A DNA stretch of 34,292 nt from Gammaproteobacteria bacterium (GCA_024642505.1 JAHEAZ010000026.1:1-34292), one strand, 5' to 3'. Shown: positions 1 through 8,606, counted from the first letter of the stretch. A program made the numbers and translations. The notes: a model not told the origin generated them from the sequence alone.

Positions 1-1
1 C

Positions 2-655
2 TTTGCGGCCAGTGATGGCACCTTGCGGCCGCTTGCCGCCTTCCTCCGCTCGCGCGGCTACGCTGTCGAGACCTGGGGCTTCGGCCAGAACCGCGGCTTC
101 AACCGCAAGTTCGTCGTCGCACTGGAGCAGAAGCTGCGCTACATCCACCACCGCGCCGGACGCAAGGTCAGCGTCATCGGCCACAGCCTGGGAGGCGTGT
201 TCGCCTACGACCTGGCTCATCGTGCCCCGGAGTGCGTCCGGGGCGTATTCTCGCTCGGCAGTCCAATGCGACTGAGCCCGGTACACGTCGAGGCTCCGCT
301 GACGGTCAAGGTACTGTACCGCCTGCTTGCACACCCAATGGGACCGGTCGCACACATGGCCATGTCGCGTGCGCGATTGCTGGAGACACCGCCGGAGGTG
401 CCCTCGGCCTGCATCTTCTCGGCTACCGATGGCGTGGTGCCAGCTCACGCGGCAGTCATCGACGCTGGCTCAGCACAGCATGAGAACGTACCAGTACCCG
501 GCAGCCACCTCGGTCTCGGAATCAACCCGCTGGTGCTGTGGATCCTTGCAGACAGACTCTCGCAGGCCGAAGGGAGCTGGAAGCCCTTCAAGCCCAAGGG
601 TAGCTTCGCACGCCTGTACAAGAGCCTGCTGCCCCGCCCGCCACGGGTACGTTGA
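2..655 (+). CDS. Alpha/beta hydrolase (lipase-like), 5' truncated by the window edge
   Basis: The reading frame is open from the first base, so the true start lies upstream; the TTG at 23 is internal to the family match. The nucleophile elbow is GHSLGG, followed by a candidate acid in SATDGVVP and a histidine in PGSHLGLG, which gives a complete Ser-Asp-His triad. Proteins of this kind, with a short lid and a cytoplasmic look, are often found beside wax ester synthase genes, and here the convergent neighbour is exactly that, with only six bases between the stop codons. The likely role is hydrolysis of an acyl ester or lipid, but the substrate cannot be told. No signal peptide can be judged because the N-terminus is missing. 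Confidence 0.85.
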   Translation, partial: FAASDGTLRPLAAFLRSRGYAVETWGFGQNRGFNRKFVVALEQKLRYIHHRAGRKVSVIGHSLGGVFAYDLAHRAPECVRGVFSLGSPMRLSPVHVEAPLTVKVLYRLLAHPMGPVAHMAMSRARLLETPPEVPSACIFSATDGVVPAHAAVIDAGSAQHENVPVPGSHLGLGINPLVLWILADRLSQAEGSWKPFKPKGSFARLYKSLLPRPPRVR

Positions 656-661
656 CCGCAT

Positions 662-2155
662 TCACCCGCGCCGCGTTGCAGCGCGCTTCTTGCCCACTGG
701 GCGGGCCTTCTTGCGCTTCGCCGCAGCCCGCCGGCGACTGGCCCGGCGCCGCGCCAGGGCGAGGTATTCCTGGAACTCGTCACGGATGTCGTGTGCCAGC
801 AGTTCTGGCTCGGGCAGCAGTTCACGACAGGAAGTGGGCGATATCACGATCCGACCTTCGTGGCTGGTCACCGCGAATACCAGTCCCATGCCGTCAGTGA
901 TCGGCATGATGGCCGAGAAATAGGTCATACGCGCGCCATTCAGGTACAGCGGTATTGTCGGCCCCGGAACATTGGTGATGGTGCAATTTGCCAGCGGTGC
1001 GTGTTGACCGACCCCCAGCGCCGCGCTCGAGAGCAGGCGCGCGGTCGTGGCCAGCGTGCGGGCCGGAGCATGCTGGCTCAGGTCGGTCAGCTCGCGGGCC
1101 CCGATTGCGTGCTCCATTTCGTCGGCGCCCGAGGTCTGAGCCTGCAGGTGCCTGAGCCGCTCGACGGGATCGACTATGTCTGTGCCAAGCACTACCCGCA
1201 GCATCCGGACGGCATGGTGCGGGCTCGAGGTGTCGGCGTTGCGGATCGAGATCGGTGCGATCGCCACCAGGCTTGCCGGTGGCAGTTCATCGTGTGCCTG
1301 CAGGTAGCGACGCAGCGCGCCCCCGCAGACGGCAAGGACAACGTCGTTGACGGTCGCACCGTCGACCAGCTGGCGGATTTCGCGGAATTCCTCCAACAGG
1401 AAGCGCCGCGTTTCAAATACCCGGTGCGGCGACACCTCGGCGTTGAAGCGGGTTACCGGCTGGCGCTCCGGGTGCAGGAATGCGTCGCTGATCGCTCCCA
1501 GCATCACGGGGCCGAGACGCCGAAAGGTTCGCATCAGCGGCGCGGCCATCTCGAATGGTTGCACCACGTTGTGAATCGCCGCACGGGCCAGCAGCGAAAC
1601 GGGACCCGGTGGAGTCTGCGGGAACCACGGTTCCGGCGGATCTGGTGGCAGCGCCTTGGCACTGGTGTCGTGCAGCAGCGTCGTTATTTCGGCACCGCCC
1701 GACAGGTCGCTGGCCGCGTGATGGATCTTGGTCAAGAGCGCGAAGCTGTCGCCAGGCAGGTTCAGGAACGAGTCCAGTCCCTCGACCAGGTAGATTTCCC
1801 AAAGCGGGCGTGACAGGTCGAGCGGCCTGGCGTGGATGCGCGAGGCTTGGATGCAGAACTGCCGCCAGTCGCCCGGTTGCGGCAGTGCGACGTGCCTGAC
1901 GTGGTATTCGAGATCGAACCGTTCATCTTCGATCCAGTACGGGTAGTCGAGCTCCAGCGGGACTCGCAGCAGCTTCTGGCGGAAGATGGGAGACAGGTGC
2001 AGCCGGCTCTCGATGTGGCGGAGCAGCCCCATGAAATGGATCTTGCCGCCCGGCGCCGTGGACGGGTCGTAGATATTGACCAAGGTGATATTGGCGTTCG
2101 AGTGCCCGGTGTCCGCGTACAGGAACAGCGCATCGTCACCACGCAGCTGGCGCAT
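662..2155 (-). CDS. Wax ester synthase/acyl-CoA:diacylglycerol acyltransferase (WS/DGAT family)
   Basis: This 497-residue protein should condense acyl-CoA with fatty alcohol or diacylglycerol to make storage wax esters or triacylglycerol, probably at the inner face of the cytoplasmic membrane. The N-terminal start (RGDDALFLY) and the late NVPGP motif are typical of the family. The acyl-CoA active site is KIHHAASDL at residues 143-151: both histidines and the Asp of HHxxxDG are present, but the final Gly is Leu. The last 29 residues are extremely Arg/Lys/Ala-rich, an unusual basic tail. The ATG at 2155 has a good Shine-Dalgarno sequence (AGAGGA). It is followed on the same strand by nothing close; the esterase gene at 2201-3139 lies 45 bases upstream and may be cotranscribed. 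Confidence 0.9.
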   Translation of the reverse strand: MRQLRGDDALFLYADTGHSNANITLVNIYDPSTAPGGKIHFMGLLRHIESRLHLSPIFRQKLLRVPLELDYPYWIEDERFDLEYHVRHVALPQPGDWRQFCIQASRIHARPLDLSRPLWEIYLVEGLDSFLNLPGDSFALLTKIHHAASDLSGGAEITTLLHDTSAKALPPDPPEPWFPQTPPGPVSLLARAAIHNVVQPFEMAAPLMRTFRRLGPVMLGAISDAFLHPERQPVTRFNAEVSPHRVFETRRFLLEEFREIRQLVDGATVNDVVLAVCGGALRRYLQAHDELPPASLVAIAPISIRNADTSSPHHAVRMLRVVLGTDIVDPVERLRHLQAQTSGADEMEHAIGARELTDLSQHAPARTLATTARLLSSAALGVGQHAPLANCTITNVPGPTIPLYLNGARMTYFSAIMPITDGMGLVFAVTSHEGRIVISPTSCRELLPEPELLAHDIRDEFQEYLALARRRASRRRAAAKRKKARPVGKKRAATRRG

Positions 2156-2200
2156 GGATCAATTCCTCTTGTTCGCCCCGACGCTGGCCACCCGAGTTTA

Positions 2201-3139
2201 TCAACCACCGTCCGGCGCGATGCCTGGGTTTCCCGCAGCGTCGCCCGAGGCGTGCAGCCGAATGAAGGCCGCGATTCCATCGATTGCCTGCCCGGCCTGC
2301 GGCAGGCCCGGCATCGCGGGAAATACGTGGGGCATGTCGTGCCAGACCTGCAAAGTTACACTGGCGGCACGGCCCGCCAGGCGAACCGAATCGTCGAGCA
2401 GGATCTCGGAACTTCCGACGATTGCCAGCATCGGCGGCAGGCAGGTCAGATCGCCGGACAGGGGAGACACGTACGGATCCTGGCGGCGATGCACTGGCAC
2501 GTAGTAGTCGGCAAAGTCATTCACGATCGAGCTGCGAAACAATGGATCCACACCGTCGTTTCGCTGGATCGATTCGCCGCTGAAAGTTGCATCGAGTACC
2601 GGTGATAGCAGCACCAGGGCCGCGGGCAGCGGCAGGCCTTCGTCGCGCGCACGCATTGCCGTGACCAGCGTCAGGTTGCCGCCGGCGGAGTCACCTGCTA
2701 TGACGATGCGGGAAGGATCGATCCCCTTCCCCAGCAGGTACCGGTAGGCGGCCAGGCAGTCGTCCGGCGCCGCCGGGTAGGGATGCTCGGGGGCGAGCCG
2801 GTAGCTGACGTAGAAGCCACGGGCGCCTGACAGGTCCGCAATCCTGGCAAGCAGGGTGCCATGGACCTTGGGTGACTCCGCTATGAAGGCACCCCCATGC
2901 AGGTACAGGATCACTCGTCCCTGATCCCGTCCGTGCGGAGCCAGCCAACCTCCCACGCAGCTGCCAAGGCTGACCGGTGCACTCAGTGGATCGATCGCAT
3001 TACGCAACATGCGCCGTTCGAATCGGTCGAGGTCTCGCCGCATCCGCGCCGGCGATGGATCGCGCACCAGGGCGCGGCGCACCTGATGCAGGAACCGCAT
3101 CAGGAACCACCTGGTCATTCGCTGTCGGATCGTCGGCAT
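2201..3139 (-). CDS. Alpha/beta hydrolase fold esterase, hormone-sensitive lipase (type IV) family
   Basis: The 312-residue product has the oxyanion-hole motif YLHGGAF, a central SYRLAPEHPYPA segment and the nucleophile motif GDSAGGN, all marks of the HSL/type IV esterase family. The acid is probably in GSSEILLDD and the histidine in MPHVFPAMP. Such enzymes cleave short to medium acyl esters or steroid esters in the cytoplasm. A GGAG sequence lies about five bases before the ATG at 3139. It lies just upstream of the WS/DGAT gene on the same strand, so the two probably form a small lipid-handling unit: one making storage esters, the other breaking esters down. The natural substrate is not visible. 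Confidence 0.9.
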   Translation of the reverse strand: MPTIRQRMTRWFLMRFLHQVRRALVRDPSPARMRRDLDRFERRMLRNAIDPLSAPVSLGSCVGGWLAPHGRDQGRVILYLHGGAFIAESPKVHGTLLARIADLSGARGFYVSYRLAPEHPYPAAPDDCLAAYRYLLGKGIDPSRIVIAGDSAGGNLTLVTAMRARDEGLPLPAALVLLSPVLDATFSGESIQRNDGVDPLFRSSIVNDFADYYVPVHRRQDPYVSPLSGDLTCLPPMLAIVGSSEILLDDSVRLAGRAASVTLQVWHDMPHVFPAMPGLPQAGQAIDGIAAFIRLHASGDAAGNPGIAPDGG

Positions 3140-3225
3140 GCCTGCTCCACGCGAGACCCGCGAATCGCTCGCACCAAGCAGATGTTAGCGGATCGGACCG
3201 GGACACCGCCGGGGTAACGCCTGGC

Positions 3226-4470
3226 TCATGCGCCTCGCGTCGTCCGCGCCGTAGCAAACCAAGCTGCGGCCAGCAGTGCCGCGGCGAGCAGGAACGGCAC
3301 ACCGGGCAACTCAGCGTCAGTAGCGGGGGCGATGAACGCAGCGAACGCGCTGGTAAATACCAGCGGCGCCAACATGCCAGCAATGCCATTGAGGCTCGAA
3401 TTGGCACCTTGTAGCTTGCCCTGGTCGGCGGGATCGACACGGCGGGTCATCAATCCCATGGCGGCCGGACTGTAGAGTCCCCACAGCGAAAGGAAAGGAA
3501 CACCGACCAGGAACAGCACGCCCGTGGGCGCCAGCCCGTAGACCAGGAAACCCAGCGACCCGAAAGCGAGGCCCGCAAGTGCGGTCCGTCGCTCCCCGAA
3601 ACGGCGTACGACCATTGCTACAAGTCCAGCCTGTACGATCATCGACGACAACCCCACACCACTCATCAGGAAGCCCACGTCCCGTTCCATCCAGCCATAG
3701 CGGTACATGACATACAGGACGAGGGTCGATGGCAGCACATAGTGGGCGAACATGCCGAGAAAGTTGGCGCTTGCCAGTCCCAGCAACTCGCGGTGCGAAC
3801 GCAGCAGCATGAGCGAGCCCATAGGGTTGGCCTTGCGCCAGTTGAATACGGACCTGCGCCCTGGTGGCAGCGACTCCGGCAGCACCAGGAACCCGTAGCA
3901 GGCGTTGGCGAGGCTGAGCGCAGCGGCTACCCAGAAGGGCAGCCTGGGCTCATTGGCCCCGAGCAAACCGCCCAGCGCAGGACCGATAATGAATCCCAGG
4001 CCGAAGGCCGCGCCCAGCTTGCCAAAGGCGGAGGCCCGCCGTTCCGGCGGCAGTACGTCGGCGACGTAGGCGTTTGAAGCCGAAATGCTCGAGGAGGCGA
4101 TGCCGGAGACGATACGGGCGGCAAGCAGCCAGGCGAGGTTCGGCGCAATGGCCAGTAGCAGGTAAGAGAGCCCTAGCCCGAAGTTTGATCCGACGATCAC
4201 CGGGCGGCGTCCGAACCGGTCGGACAGCCCGCCGATGATGGGCGAAAATACAAATTGCATCGCCGCCCAGGCAAACCCGAACAGGCCGAAGACGCGCGCC
4301 GCACTCGAGGTATCCCCACCGGTCATGGCCACGATCAGGCCGGGCAACACGGGAATGATGATTCCCAGTGCCAGCATGTCGAGCAGCACCGTGACGAAGA
4401 CGAAAGCGAAGGCCGTGGGTCGAGGATGTGGCCGCGGCAGCTGATCAGGCACCGATCGACCCCGGACCAC
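3226..4470 (-). CDS. Major facilitator superfamily exporter, TCR/Tet-like (DHA1)
   Basis: The 414-residue protein shows about twelve hydrophobic segments and the cytoplasmic motif A as [13 protein letters not shown] between segments 2 and 3. The segment [17 protein letters not shown] near the N-terminus is typical of the tetracycline-exporter-like branch. It should be an inner-membrane proton antiporter for a small molecule; the substrate cannot be named and a resistance phenotype should not be assumed. The start is taken as GTG at 4470 because GAGGT lies five bases upstream and the next in-frame Met is already within the first membrane helix. The start is only 28 bases past the 3' end of tRNA-Val on the same strand, so read-through from the tRNA promoter is possible. 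Confidence 0.88.
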   Translation of the reverse strand: MVRGRSVPDQLPRPHPRPTAFAFVFVTVLLDMLALGIIIPVLPGLIVAMTGGDTSSAARVFGLFGFAWAAMQFVFSPIIGGLSDRFGRRPVIVGSNFGLGLSYLLLAIAPNLAWLLAARIVSGIASSSISASNAYVADVLPPERRASAFGKLGAAFGLGFIIGPALGGLLGANEPRLPFWVAAALSLANACYGFLVLPESLPPGRRSVFNWRKANPMGSLMLLRSHRELLGLASANFLGMFAHYVLPSTLVLYVMYRYGWMERDVGFLMSGVGLSSMIVQAGLVAMVVRRFGERRTALAGLAFGSLGFLVYGLAPTGVLFLVGVPFLSLWGLYSPAAMGLMTRRVDPADQGKLQGANSSLNGIAGMLAPLVFTSAFAAFIAPATDAELPGVPFLLAAALLAAAWFATARTTRGA

Positions 4471-4498
4471 AGCGTACCTCGCTGCGGCTGTCAGGAAG

Positions 4499-4573
4499 TG
4501 GTGGGCGCGACAGGGATCGAACCTGTGACCCCTACCATGTCAAGGTAGTGCTCTACCGCTGAGCTACGCGCCC
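4499..4573 (-). tRNA. tRNA-Val (anticodon GAC)
   Basis: Read on the minus strand, the acceptor stem GGGCGCG (4573-4567) pairs with CGCGCCC (4509-4503). The anticodon stem CTACC/GGTAG encloses the loop TTGACAT, giving anticodon GAC. The T arm is ACAGG-TTCGATC-CCTGT. Discriminator A and an encoded CCA end (4499-4501) are present. The gene sits between uvrB and the MFS exporter. Confidence 0.97.
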
Positions 4574-4586
4574 GAAAGAGGCGCGG

Positions 4587-4616
4587 ATGTTACTGGAACG
4601 GCAGCAGCAAGGGCAA
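4587..4616 (-). promoter_or_regulatory. Candidate sigma70 promoter of tRNA-Val with GC-rich discriminator
   Basis: On the minus strand TTGCCC (4616-4611) is followed after 18 bases by TAACAT (4592-4587). The bases after the -10 element are GC-rich (CCGCGCC), as expected of stable-RNA promoters under stringent control. The tRNA starts 13 bases past the -10 box. This is a visual match only. Confidence 0.4.
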
Positions 4617-4699
4617 CTATCAGGAACTGGCGCCAGTGACACCGGGAGCGGGCTGTCCCGTCTGCAGGCCAGTTCCTGCCCGTTGTCCGCCACTTGGAT

Positions 4700-6712
4700 T
4701 CACCCCGCCATCCGGTCCGCTTCCGCGCCCAACGACTGTCGCCGCAGGCCGGCGATCCGGTCCCGCAGCCGTGCCGCTTCCTCGAATTCCAGGTTCCGCG
4801 CCAGCTGATACATCTCCTGCTCCAGCTTCCTGATCTGTTTCATGGCCTGGGCGGGACTGAGCGGCAGCCCGGCTCCGATGCCATCGGCCACTGTGCCGCC
4901 GGGCACACCCTGCGCTTCCATATAGTCACGAACGGCCTTGCGAATCGACTTCGGCGTGATGCCGTGCTGCTGGTTGTATTCCAACTGCCTGGCGCGCCGC
5001 CTGCCCGTTTCGTCCAGCGCCCGCTGCATCGATCCGGTGATCCGGTCTGCATAAAGGATCGCCCTGCCGTTCACGTTCCTGGCGGCACGGCCCATCGTCT
5101 GGATCAGGGATCCTTCCGATCGCAGGAAGCCCTCCTTGTCGGCATCCAGAATGGCGACCAACGAGACCTCGGGCAAGTCGAGTCCCTCGCGCAGCAGGTT
5201 GATGCCGACCAGCGCGTCGAAGCGTGCCAGGCGCAGGTCGCGAATGATCTCGACACGTTCGACCGTGCCGACGTCGGCGTGCAGGTAACGAACGCGTACG
5301 CCGTGCTCGTGCAAGTACTCGGTAAGATCCTCAGCCATTCGCTTGGTCAACGTCGTGACCAGGACCCGCTCCTTGCGCTCGGAACGCAGGCGGATCTCCG
5401 ATAGCAGGTCGTCGACCTGGGTCCTGACCGGACGGATGTCGACCTCGGGATCGACCAGGCCCGTAGGGCGAACGACCTGCTCCACCACCTGCCCGGAACG
5501 TTGCAACTCGAAAGCCGCAGGCGTAGCCGACACATAGATCGTCTGCGGTTGCAGTCGTTCGAACTCGTCGAATCGCAGCGGCCGGTTATCAAGGGCCGAG
5601 GGAAGACGGAACCCGTACTCGACCAGCGTTTCCTTGCGCGATCGGTCACCCCGGTACATGCCCGTGATCTGCGGGATGGTTACGTGACTCTCGTCGATCA
5701 CCAGCACCGCCTCACGCGGCAGATAATCAAACAGGCACGGTGGTGGTTCGCCCGGCGAACGACCGGACAGGTAGCGCGAGTAGTTTTCAATGCCGGCGCA
5801 GTAACCCACCTCGGTCATCATCTCGATGTCAAACAGGGTACGTTGCTCCAGTCGCTGCGCCTCGAGCAATTTGTCGCGGGACCGCAGGTCCGCCAGCCGC
5901 CCCCGCAACTCTTCCTTGATATCGTCAAGTGCAGCCAGCAGGCGGGCCCTGGGGGTGACGTAATGGGTCGAAGGGAAAATAGTCAGCCGCGGTACCCGCT
6001 TGAGCACTTCGCCAGTCAGCGGATCGAAGTAGGCCAGTGACTCGATTTCCTCGTCAAAGAACTGGACCCGCACCGCCTCGCGGTCTGATTCGGCCGGGAA
6101 GATATCGACCACGTCGCCGCGCACGCGAAACGTGCCCTGACTCAGGTCCATTTCGTTACGCGTGTACTGCATGTCGGCCAGCCGCCGGAGCAATTGCCGC
6201 TGGTCCAGGCGATCACCACGCACGAGGTGCAGCACCATCTGCAGGTAAGTCTCCGGGTCGCCCAGCCCGTAAATTGCCGAGACCGTTGCAACGATTATCG
6301 AATCCGGCCGCTCCAGCAGCGCCTTGGTGGCCGACAGGCGCATCTGCTCGATCTGCTCATTGATCGATGCGTCCTTCTCGATGTAGGTGTCCGAAGACGG
6401 GACGTAGGCCTCCGGCTGGTAGTAGTCGTAGTAGGACACAAAGTACTCGACCGCGTTGTCCGGGAAATACTCCTTGAACTCGCCGTACAACTGCGCCGCC
6501 AGGGTCTTGTTGTGGGCCAGCACCAACGTCGGTCGCTGCAACTGCTGGATGATATTGGCGATGGTGAAGGTCTTGCCGGAACCGGTGACGCCGAGCAGCG
6601 TCTGGTGCGCGAGGCCCGACTCAAGTCCGTCGATCAGTCTGGCGATCGCCTGTGGCTGGTCGCCAGCCGGAACGTAGCCGGACTGCAGGTTGAATTTACG
6701 GGTCGCGGTCAT
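4700..6712 (-). CDS. uvrB: Excinuclease ABC subunit B (UvrB)
   Basis: The 670-residue length fits the family (about 670). UvrB is the DNA-damage verification helicase of nucleotide excision repair; it is loaded by UvrA and then recruits UvrC. Walker A is GVTGSGKT at residues 41-48, the damage-probing beta-hairpin region contains [13 protein letters not shown], and the C-terminal UVR domain ([21 protein letters not shown] without gaps in the family pattern) is complete. The ATG at 6712 has AGGATGGG upstream. I saw no E. coli-type LexA box (CTGT-N8-ACAG) in the 100 bases before the start, so SOS control by that operator type is not supported. The region upstream holds an aspC remnant in the divergent direction. 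Confidence 0.98.
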   Translation of the reverse strand: MTATRKFNLQSGYVPAGDQPQAIARLIDGLESGLAHQTLLGVTGSGKTFTIANIIQQLQRPTLVLAHNKTLAAQLYGEFKEYFPDNAVEYFVSYYDYYQPEAYVPSSDTYIEKDASINEQIEQMRLSATKALLERPDSIIVATVSAIYGLGDPETYLQMVLHLVRGDRLDQRQLLRRLADMQYTRNEMDLSQGTFRVRGDVVDIFPAESDREAVRVQFFDEEIESLAYFDPLTGEVLKRVPRLTIFPSTHYVTPRARLLAALDDIKEELRGRLADLRSRDKLLEAQRLEQRTLFDIEMMTEVGYCAGIENYSRYLSGRSPGEPPPCLFDYLPREAVLVIDESHVTIPQITGMYRGDRSRKETLVEYGFRLPSALDNRPLRFDEFERLQPQTIYVSATPAAFELQRSGQVVEQVVRPTGLVDPEVDIRPVRTQVDDLLSEIRLRSERKERVLVTTLTKRMAEDLTEYLHEHGVRVRYLHADVGTVERVEIIRDLRLARFDALVGINLLREGLDLPEVSLVAILDADKEGFLRSEGSLIQTMGRAARNVNGRAILYADRITGSMQRALDETGRRRARQLEYNQQHGITPKSIRKAVRDYMEAQGVPGGTVADGIGAGLPLSPAQAMKQIRKLEQEMYQLARNLEFEEAARLRDRIAGLRRQSLGAEADRMAG

Positions 6713-6803
6713 GATCCCATCCTGATTGTTTGCAAGCCAAAAAGCGAACCCGCACCGTTAGTCAGCCATCCACCCGGCAGGTTCCAAAGTCGCGAATCTA
6801 CCT

Positions 6804-7054
6804 CTCTCCAACTGCATTGCTCGGGTCAAGCCCTCGCCGACCATGGCAGTGGCGGGCAAGGCGGCCCGCCTCAAGGCCGAGGGCACGACACCATACGCTC
6901 GGCGCCGGCGAACCAGACTTCGACACGCCCGGGTACCTCATACTTTCCTCCGCCTGCTCCATGCAAAACGCTGCAGGAGGCAACGGAGCGGATCGGACGG
7001 TTCCTGTCGGGCTGGCGGACAGGCGACTGCGGGGCATCTTGCGAGAATGCGTAA
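6804..7054 (+). pseudogene. aspC: Decayed aspartate/amino acid aminotransferase (AspC-like) with large internal deletion
   Basis: Three reading frames together spell the two ends of a class I PLP aminotransferase. From 6804 one frame gives IARVKPSPTMAVAGKAARLK, the family N-terminus. A frameshift near 6885-6897 leads to LGAGEPDFDTP (6898-6930), the next conserved block. It is joined directly to GYLILSSACSM (6931-6963), which resembles the C-terminal strand of the family, and after another shift at about 6967 comes TLQEATERIGRFLSG (6968-7012), the last helix; a stop follows at 7052. The roughly 300 central residues, with the PLP lysine, are gone, and no start codon is left. An aspC-type gene divergent from uvrB is the arrangement known in Pseudomonas, so this looks like an ancestral gene lost in place. 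Confidence 0.75.
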
Positions 7055-7067
7055 ACCCCTGGCTTCC

Positions 7068-7096
7068 TTGACTTGCAAATGGCCTTGACCGAGAAT
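7068..7096 (+). promoter_or_regulatory. Candidate sigma70 promoter of tRNA-Asn
   Basis: TTGACT (7068-7073) and GAGAAT (7091-7096) are separated by exactly 17 bases, and a GC-rich discriminator (TCCGGCCCC) follows, as is common for stable-RNA genes. The tRNA begins 22 bases after the -10 element. It lies just after the stop codon of the aspC remnant. Confidence 0.55.
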
Positions 7097-7118
7097 TCCG
7101 GCCCCTCAAAACAGCTAT

Positions 7119-7194
7119 TCCCCGATAGCTCAGTCGGTAGAGCAACGGACTGTTAATCCGTGGGTCGTTGGTTCGAGTCCAACTCGGGGAGCCA
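7119..7194 (+). tRNA. tRNA-Asn (anticodon GTT)
   Basis: The acceptor stem TCCCCGA (7119-7125) pairs with TCGGGGA (7184-7190), followed by discriminator G and encoded CCA (7192-7194). The anticodon stem ACGGA/TCCGT encloses CTGTTAA, giving GTT. The T arm carries GTTCGAGTC. tRNA-Asn genes are common integration sites, but I found no second copy of its 3' end in this window and no integrase. Confidence 0.97.
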
Positions 7195-7595
7195 ATTCAA
7201 GGTCTTGCGACAGGTTCCACTCAGTTACCCCGGCGGGGTCACTCCACGGTGCTGCCGCAAGCTGACGAAGCGATCGACCCGCCAAGTGCGGGTCGAATCC
7301 ATTCGGGCCGGTACCGCGTAATGCAGCTGCGGAACCACTGCTTGCCCCGCCTGCGCAAATCGTGGCGAAGTCACCCGGCTGCCCCAATCGCTGCTGTGCG
7401 GCATGCATCAGTGTGACCGCAAGTACGCCATACCTACAAAGTGTGTGCCACGCAGCCTGTGTAATGAATGTCGTGTATGCGCCGTCCACAGGTTTGCGGT
7501 GCTGAACAGGATTGCCAAGAGGCTGCTAACATCTCGCGACCCGGCAACTGCGCCGAAACCACGTCCAGCAAGCTACTTCTGCAAGGTGCACATTC
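7195..7595. other. Gene-free spacer between tRNA-Asn and the isocitrate lyase family gene
   Basis: About 400 bases without a convincing gene; the open frames here have no recognisable protein features. The only clear structure is a perfect 9-bp inverted repeat at 7274-7282/7288-7296 (TCGACCCGC, loop CAAGT, GCGGGTCGA), a strong hairpin with no following T run. The last 20 bases hold the Shine-Dalgarno sequence AAGGTG of the next gene. A weak TAACAT -10-like element lies at about 7526-7531, without a good -35 partner. Confidence 0.5.
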
Positions 7596-8468
7596 ATGGC
7601 TGATCCAAGACTGCGTCAGATGCTGGAAAGAAATGAGTTTTTCCTGGCTCCCGGTGTGTTCGACATGATCTCCGCCATGCTGGCCGAGCGCGTGGGCTTC
7701 GATGCCGTCTACGCATCGGGCTACTGGCTGACGGCTTCCTACCTCGGCTTGCCGGACGCGGGAATTGCCACTTTCACCGACATGCTGAATCGCGTGTCCA
7801 AAGTCGTCGAGAAATCCTCCGCTCCCGTGATCGCCGACGCGGACACCGGGTTCGGTGGGCTGTTGAACGTGCACCATACGGTCATCGGCTACGAGCAGGC
7901 AGGCGTGTCGGCGATCCAGATAGAGGACCAGGAGTTCCCAAAGAAGTGCGGCCACACCCCGTACCGGCGGGTGGTGCCCATCGATGAAATGGTCGCCAAG
8001 GTGCAGGTGGCCGCGGACGCGCGCCGCGACCCGAATTTGCTGATCATTGCGCGCACCGATGCGCGCACCGGCCATGGGTACGACGAGGCACTGCGGCGAG
8101 GCATTGCCTATGCACAAGCCGGGGCCGACATAGTGTTCGTCGAGTCGCTGCAGTCCGTCGAGGAAATGCGTGCCGCCTGCGCTGCGATTCCGGCGCCCCT
8201 GATGGCCAATATGTCTGACGGCGGCCGTACGCCGATCCGCCCGGTGAGTGAACTGGCAGAGATTGGTTACGCCTGTGCCATCTGGCCCGCACTGGCAGCG
8301 CTGTCAGCCAGCGCAGCCATCGAGAGGGCCTTCCTGCACCTCAAGAGCGCCGGCACGAGTCTCAGCACAGAGGTACCGCTGTTCAGCTTCGACGAGTTCT
8401 GCAGGATGGTCGGATTCGAGGACGTCTGGACCTTCGAGGAGAAGTGGAAGGACGTGCTGGAAAAGTAA
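7596..8468 (+). CDS. Isocitrate lyase/PEP mutase superfamily protein (2-methylisocitrate lyase-like)
   Basis: The 290-residue protein has the superfamily TIM-barrel signature: a metal-binding loop DADTGFGG at residues 81-88 and the catalytic KKCGH at 116-120 with Cys118, followed by IARTDAR. The KKCGH loop indicates a C-C bond lyase (2-methylisocitrate, 2,3-dimethylmalate or similar) rather than a PEP mutase. The enzyme acts in the cytoplasm with Mg2+. No prpC, prpD or other propionate gene lies nearby, so the substrate is open; oxaloacetate decarboxylase or dimethylmalate lyase activity is also possible. AAGGTG lies seven bases before the ATG. The gene stands alone and converges on galU. Confidence 0.88.
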   Translation: MADPRLRQMLERNEFFLAPGVFDMISAMLAERVGFDAVYASGYWLTASYLGLPDAGIATFTDMLNRVSKVVEKSSAPVIADADTGFGGLLNVHHTVIGYEQAGVSAIQIEDQEFPKKCGHTPYRRVVPIDEMVAKVQVAADARRDPNLLIIARTDARTGHGYDEALRRGIAYAQAGADIVFVESLQSVEEMRAACAAIPAPLMANMSDGGRTPIRPVSELAEIGYACAIWPALAALSASAAIERAFLHLKSAGTSLSTEVPLFSFDEFCRMVGFEDVWTFEEKWKDVLEK

Positions 8469-8564
8469 AGACGCGGCTCCGCGGGCGGCGACGGCAGAGC
8501 ATGCGACTTGCGGCGGCCTAATGGATCTCTCCGGAGTTCGCTTATATAGCAAATAAAACAAACG

Positions 8565-8583
8565 ATTAAGAATTATTCTTAAT
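8565..8583. repeat. Perfect 19-bp AT-only-flanked palindrome in an AT-rich island
   Basis: ATTAAGAAT, a central T, and ATTCTTAAT form a perfect inverted repeat with 9-bp arms. It sits in about 60 bases that are strongly AT-rich (8538-8600) inside a GC-rich genome, between the convergent ends of the isocitrate lyase family gene and galU. The geometry (9-1-9) is that of a dimeric regulator site; it matches the Fur 7-1-7 pattern at about 10 of 14 positions. No promoter target is obvious because both flanking genes end here. Confidence 0.6.
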
Positions 8584-8606
8584 GTAGTTAAGGATACTTG
8601 TGCTTG

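Noticed and set aside
4255-4548. Plus-strand frame ending in GATGIEPVTPTMSR
   Set aside because: This is the familiar false protein read opposite a tRNA T arm and antisense to the MFS gene.
6713-6790. SOS (LexA) operator before uvrB
   Set aside because: No CTGT-N8-ACAG or close variant is present in the upstream region that I read.
6798-7145. Minus-strand frame of 115 residues upstream of uvrB
   Set aside because: It runs through the tRNA-Asn gene and opposite the aspC remnant, with no protein features of its own.
7119-7194. tRNA-Asn as an integration site for a mobile element
   Set aside because: No integrase, no repeated tRNA 3' end and no change in gene character downstream within the window.
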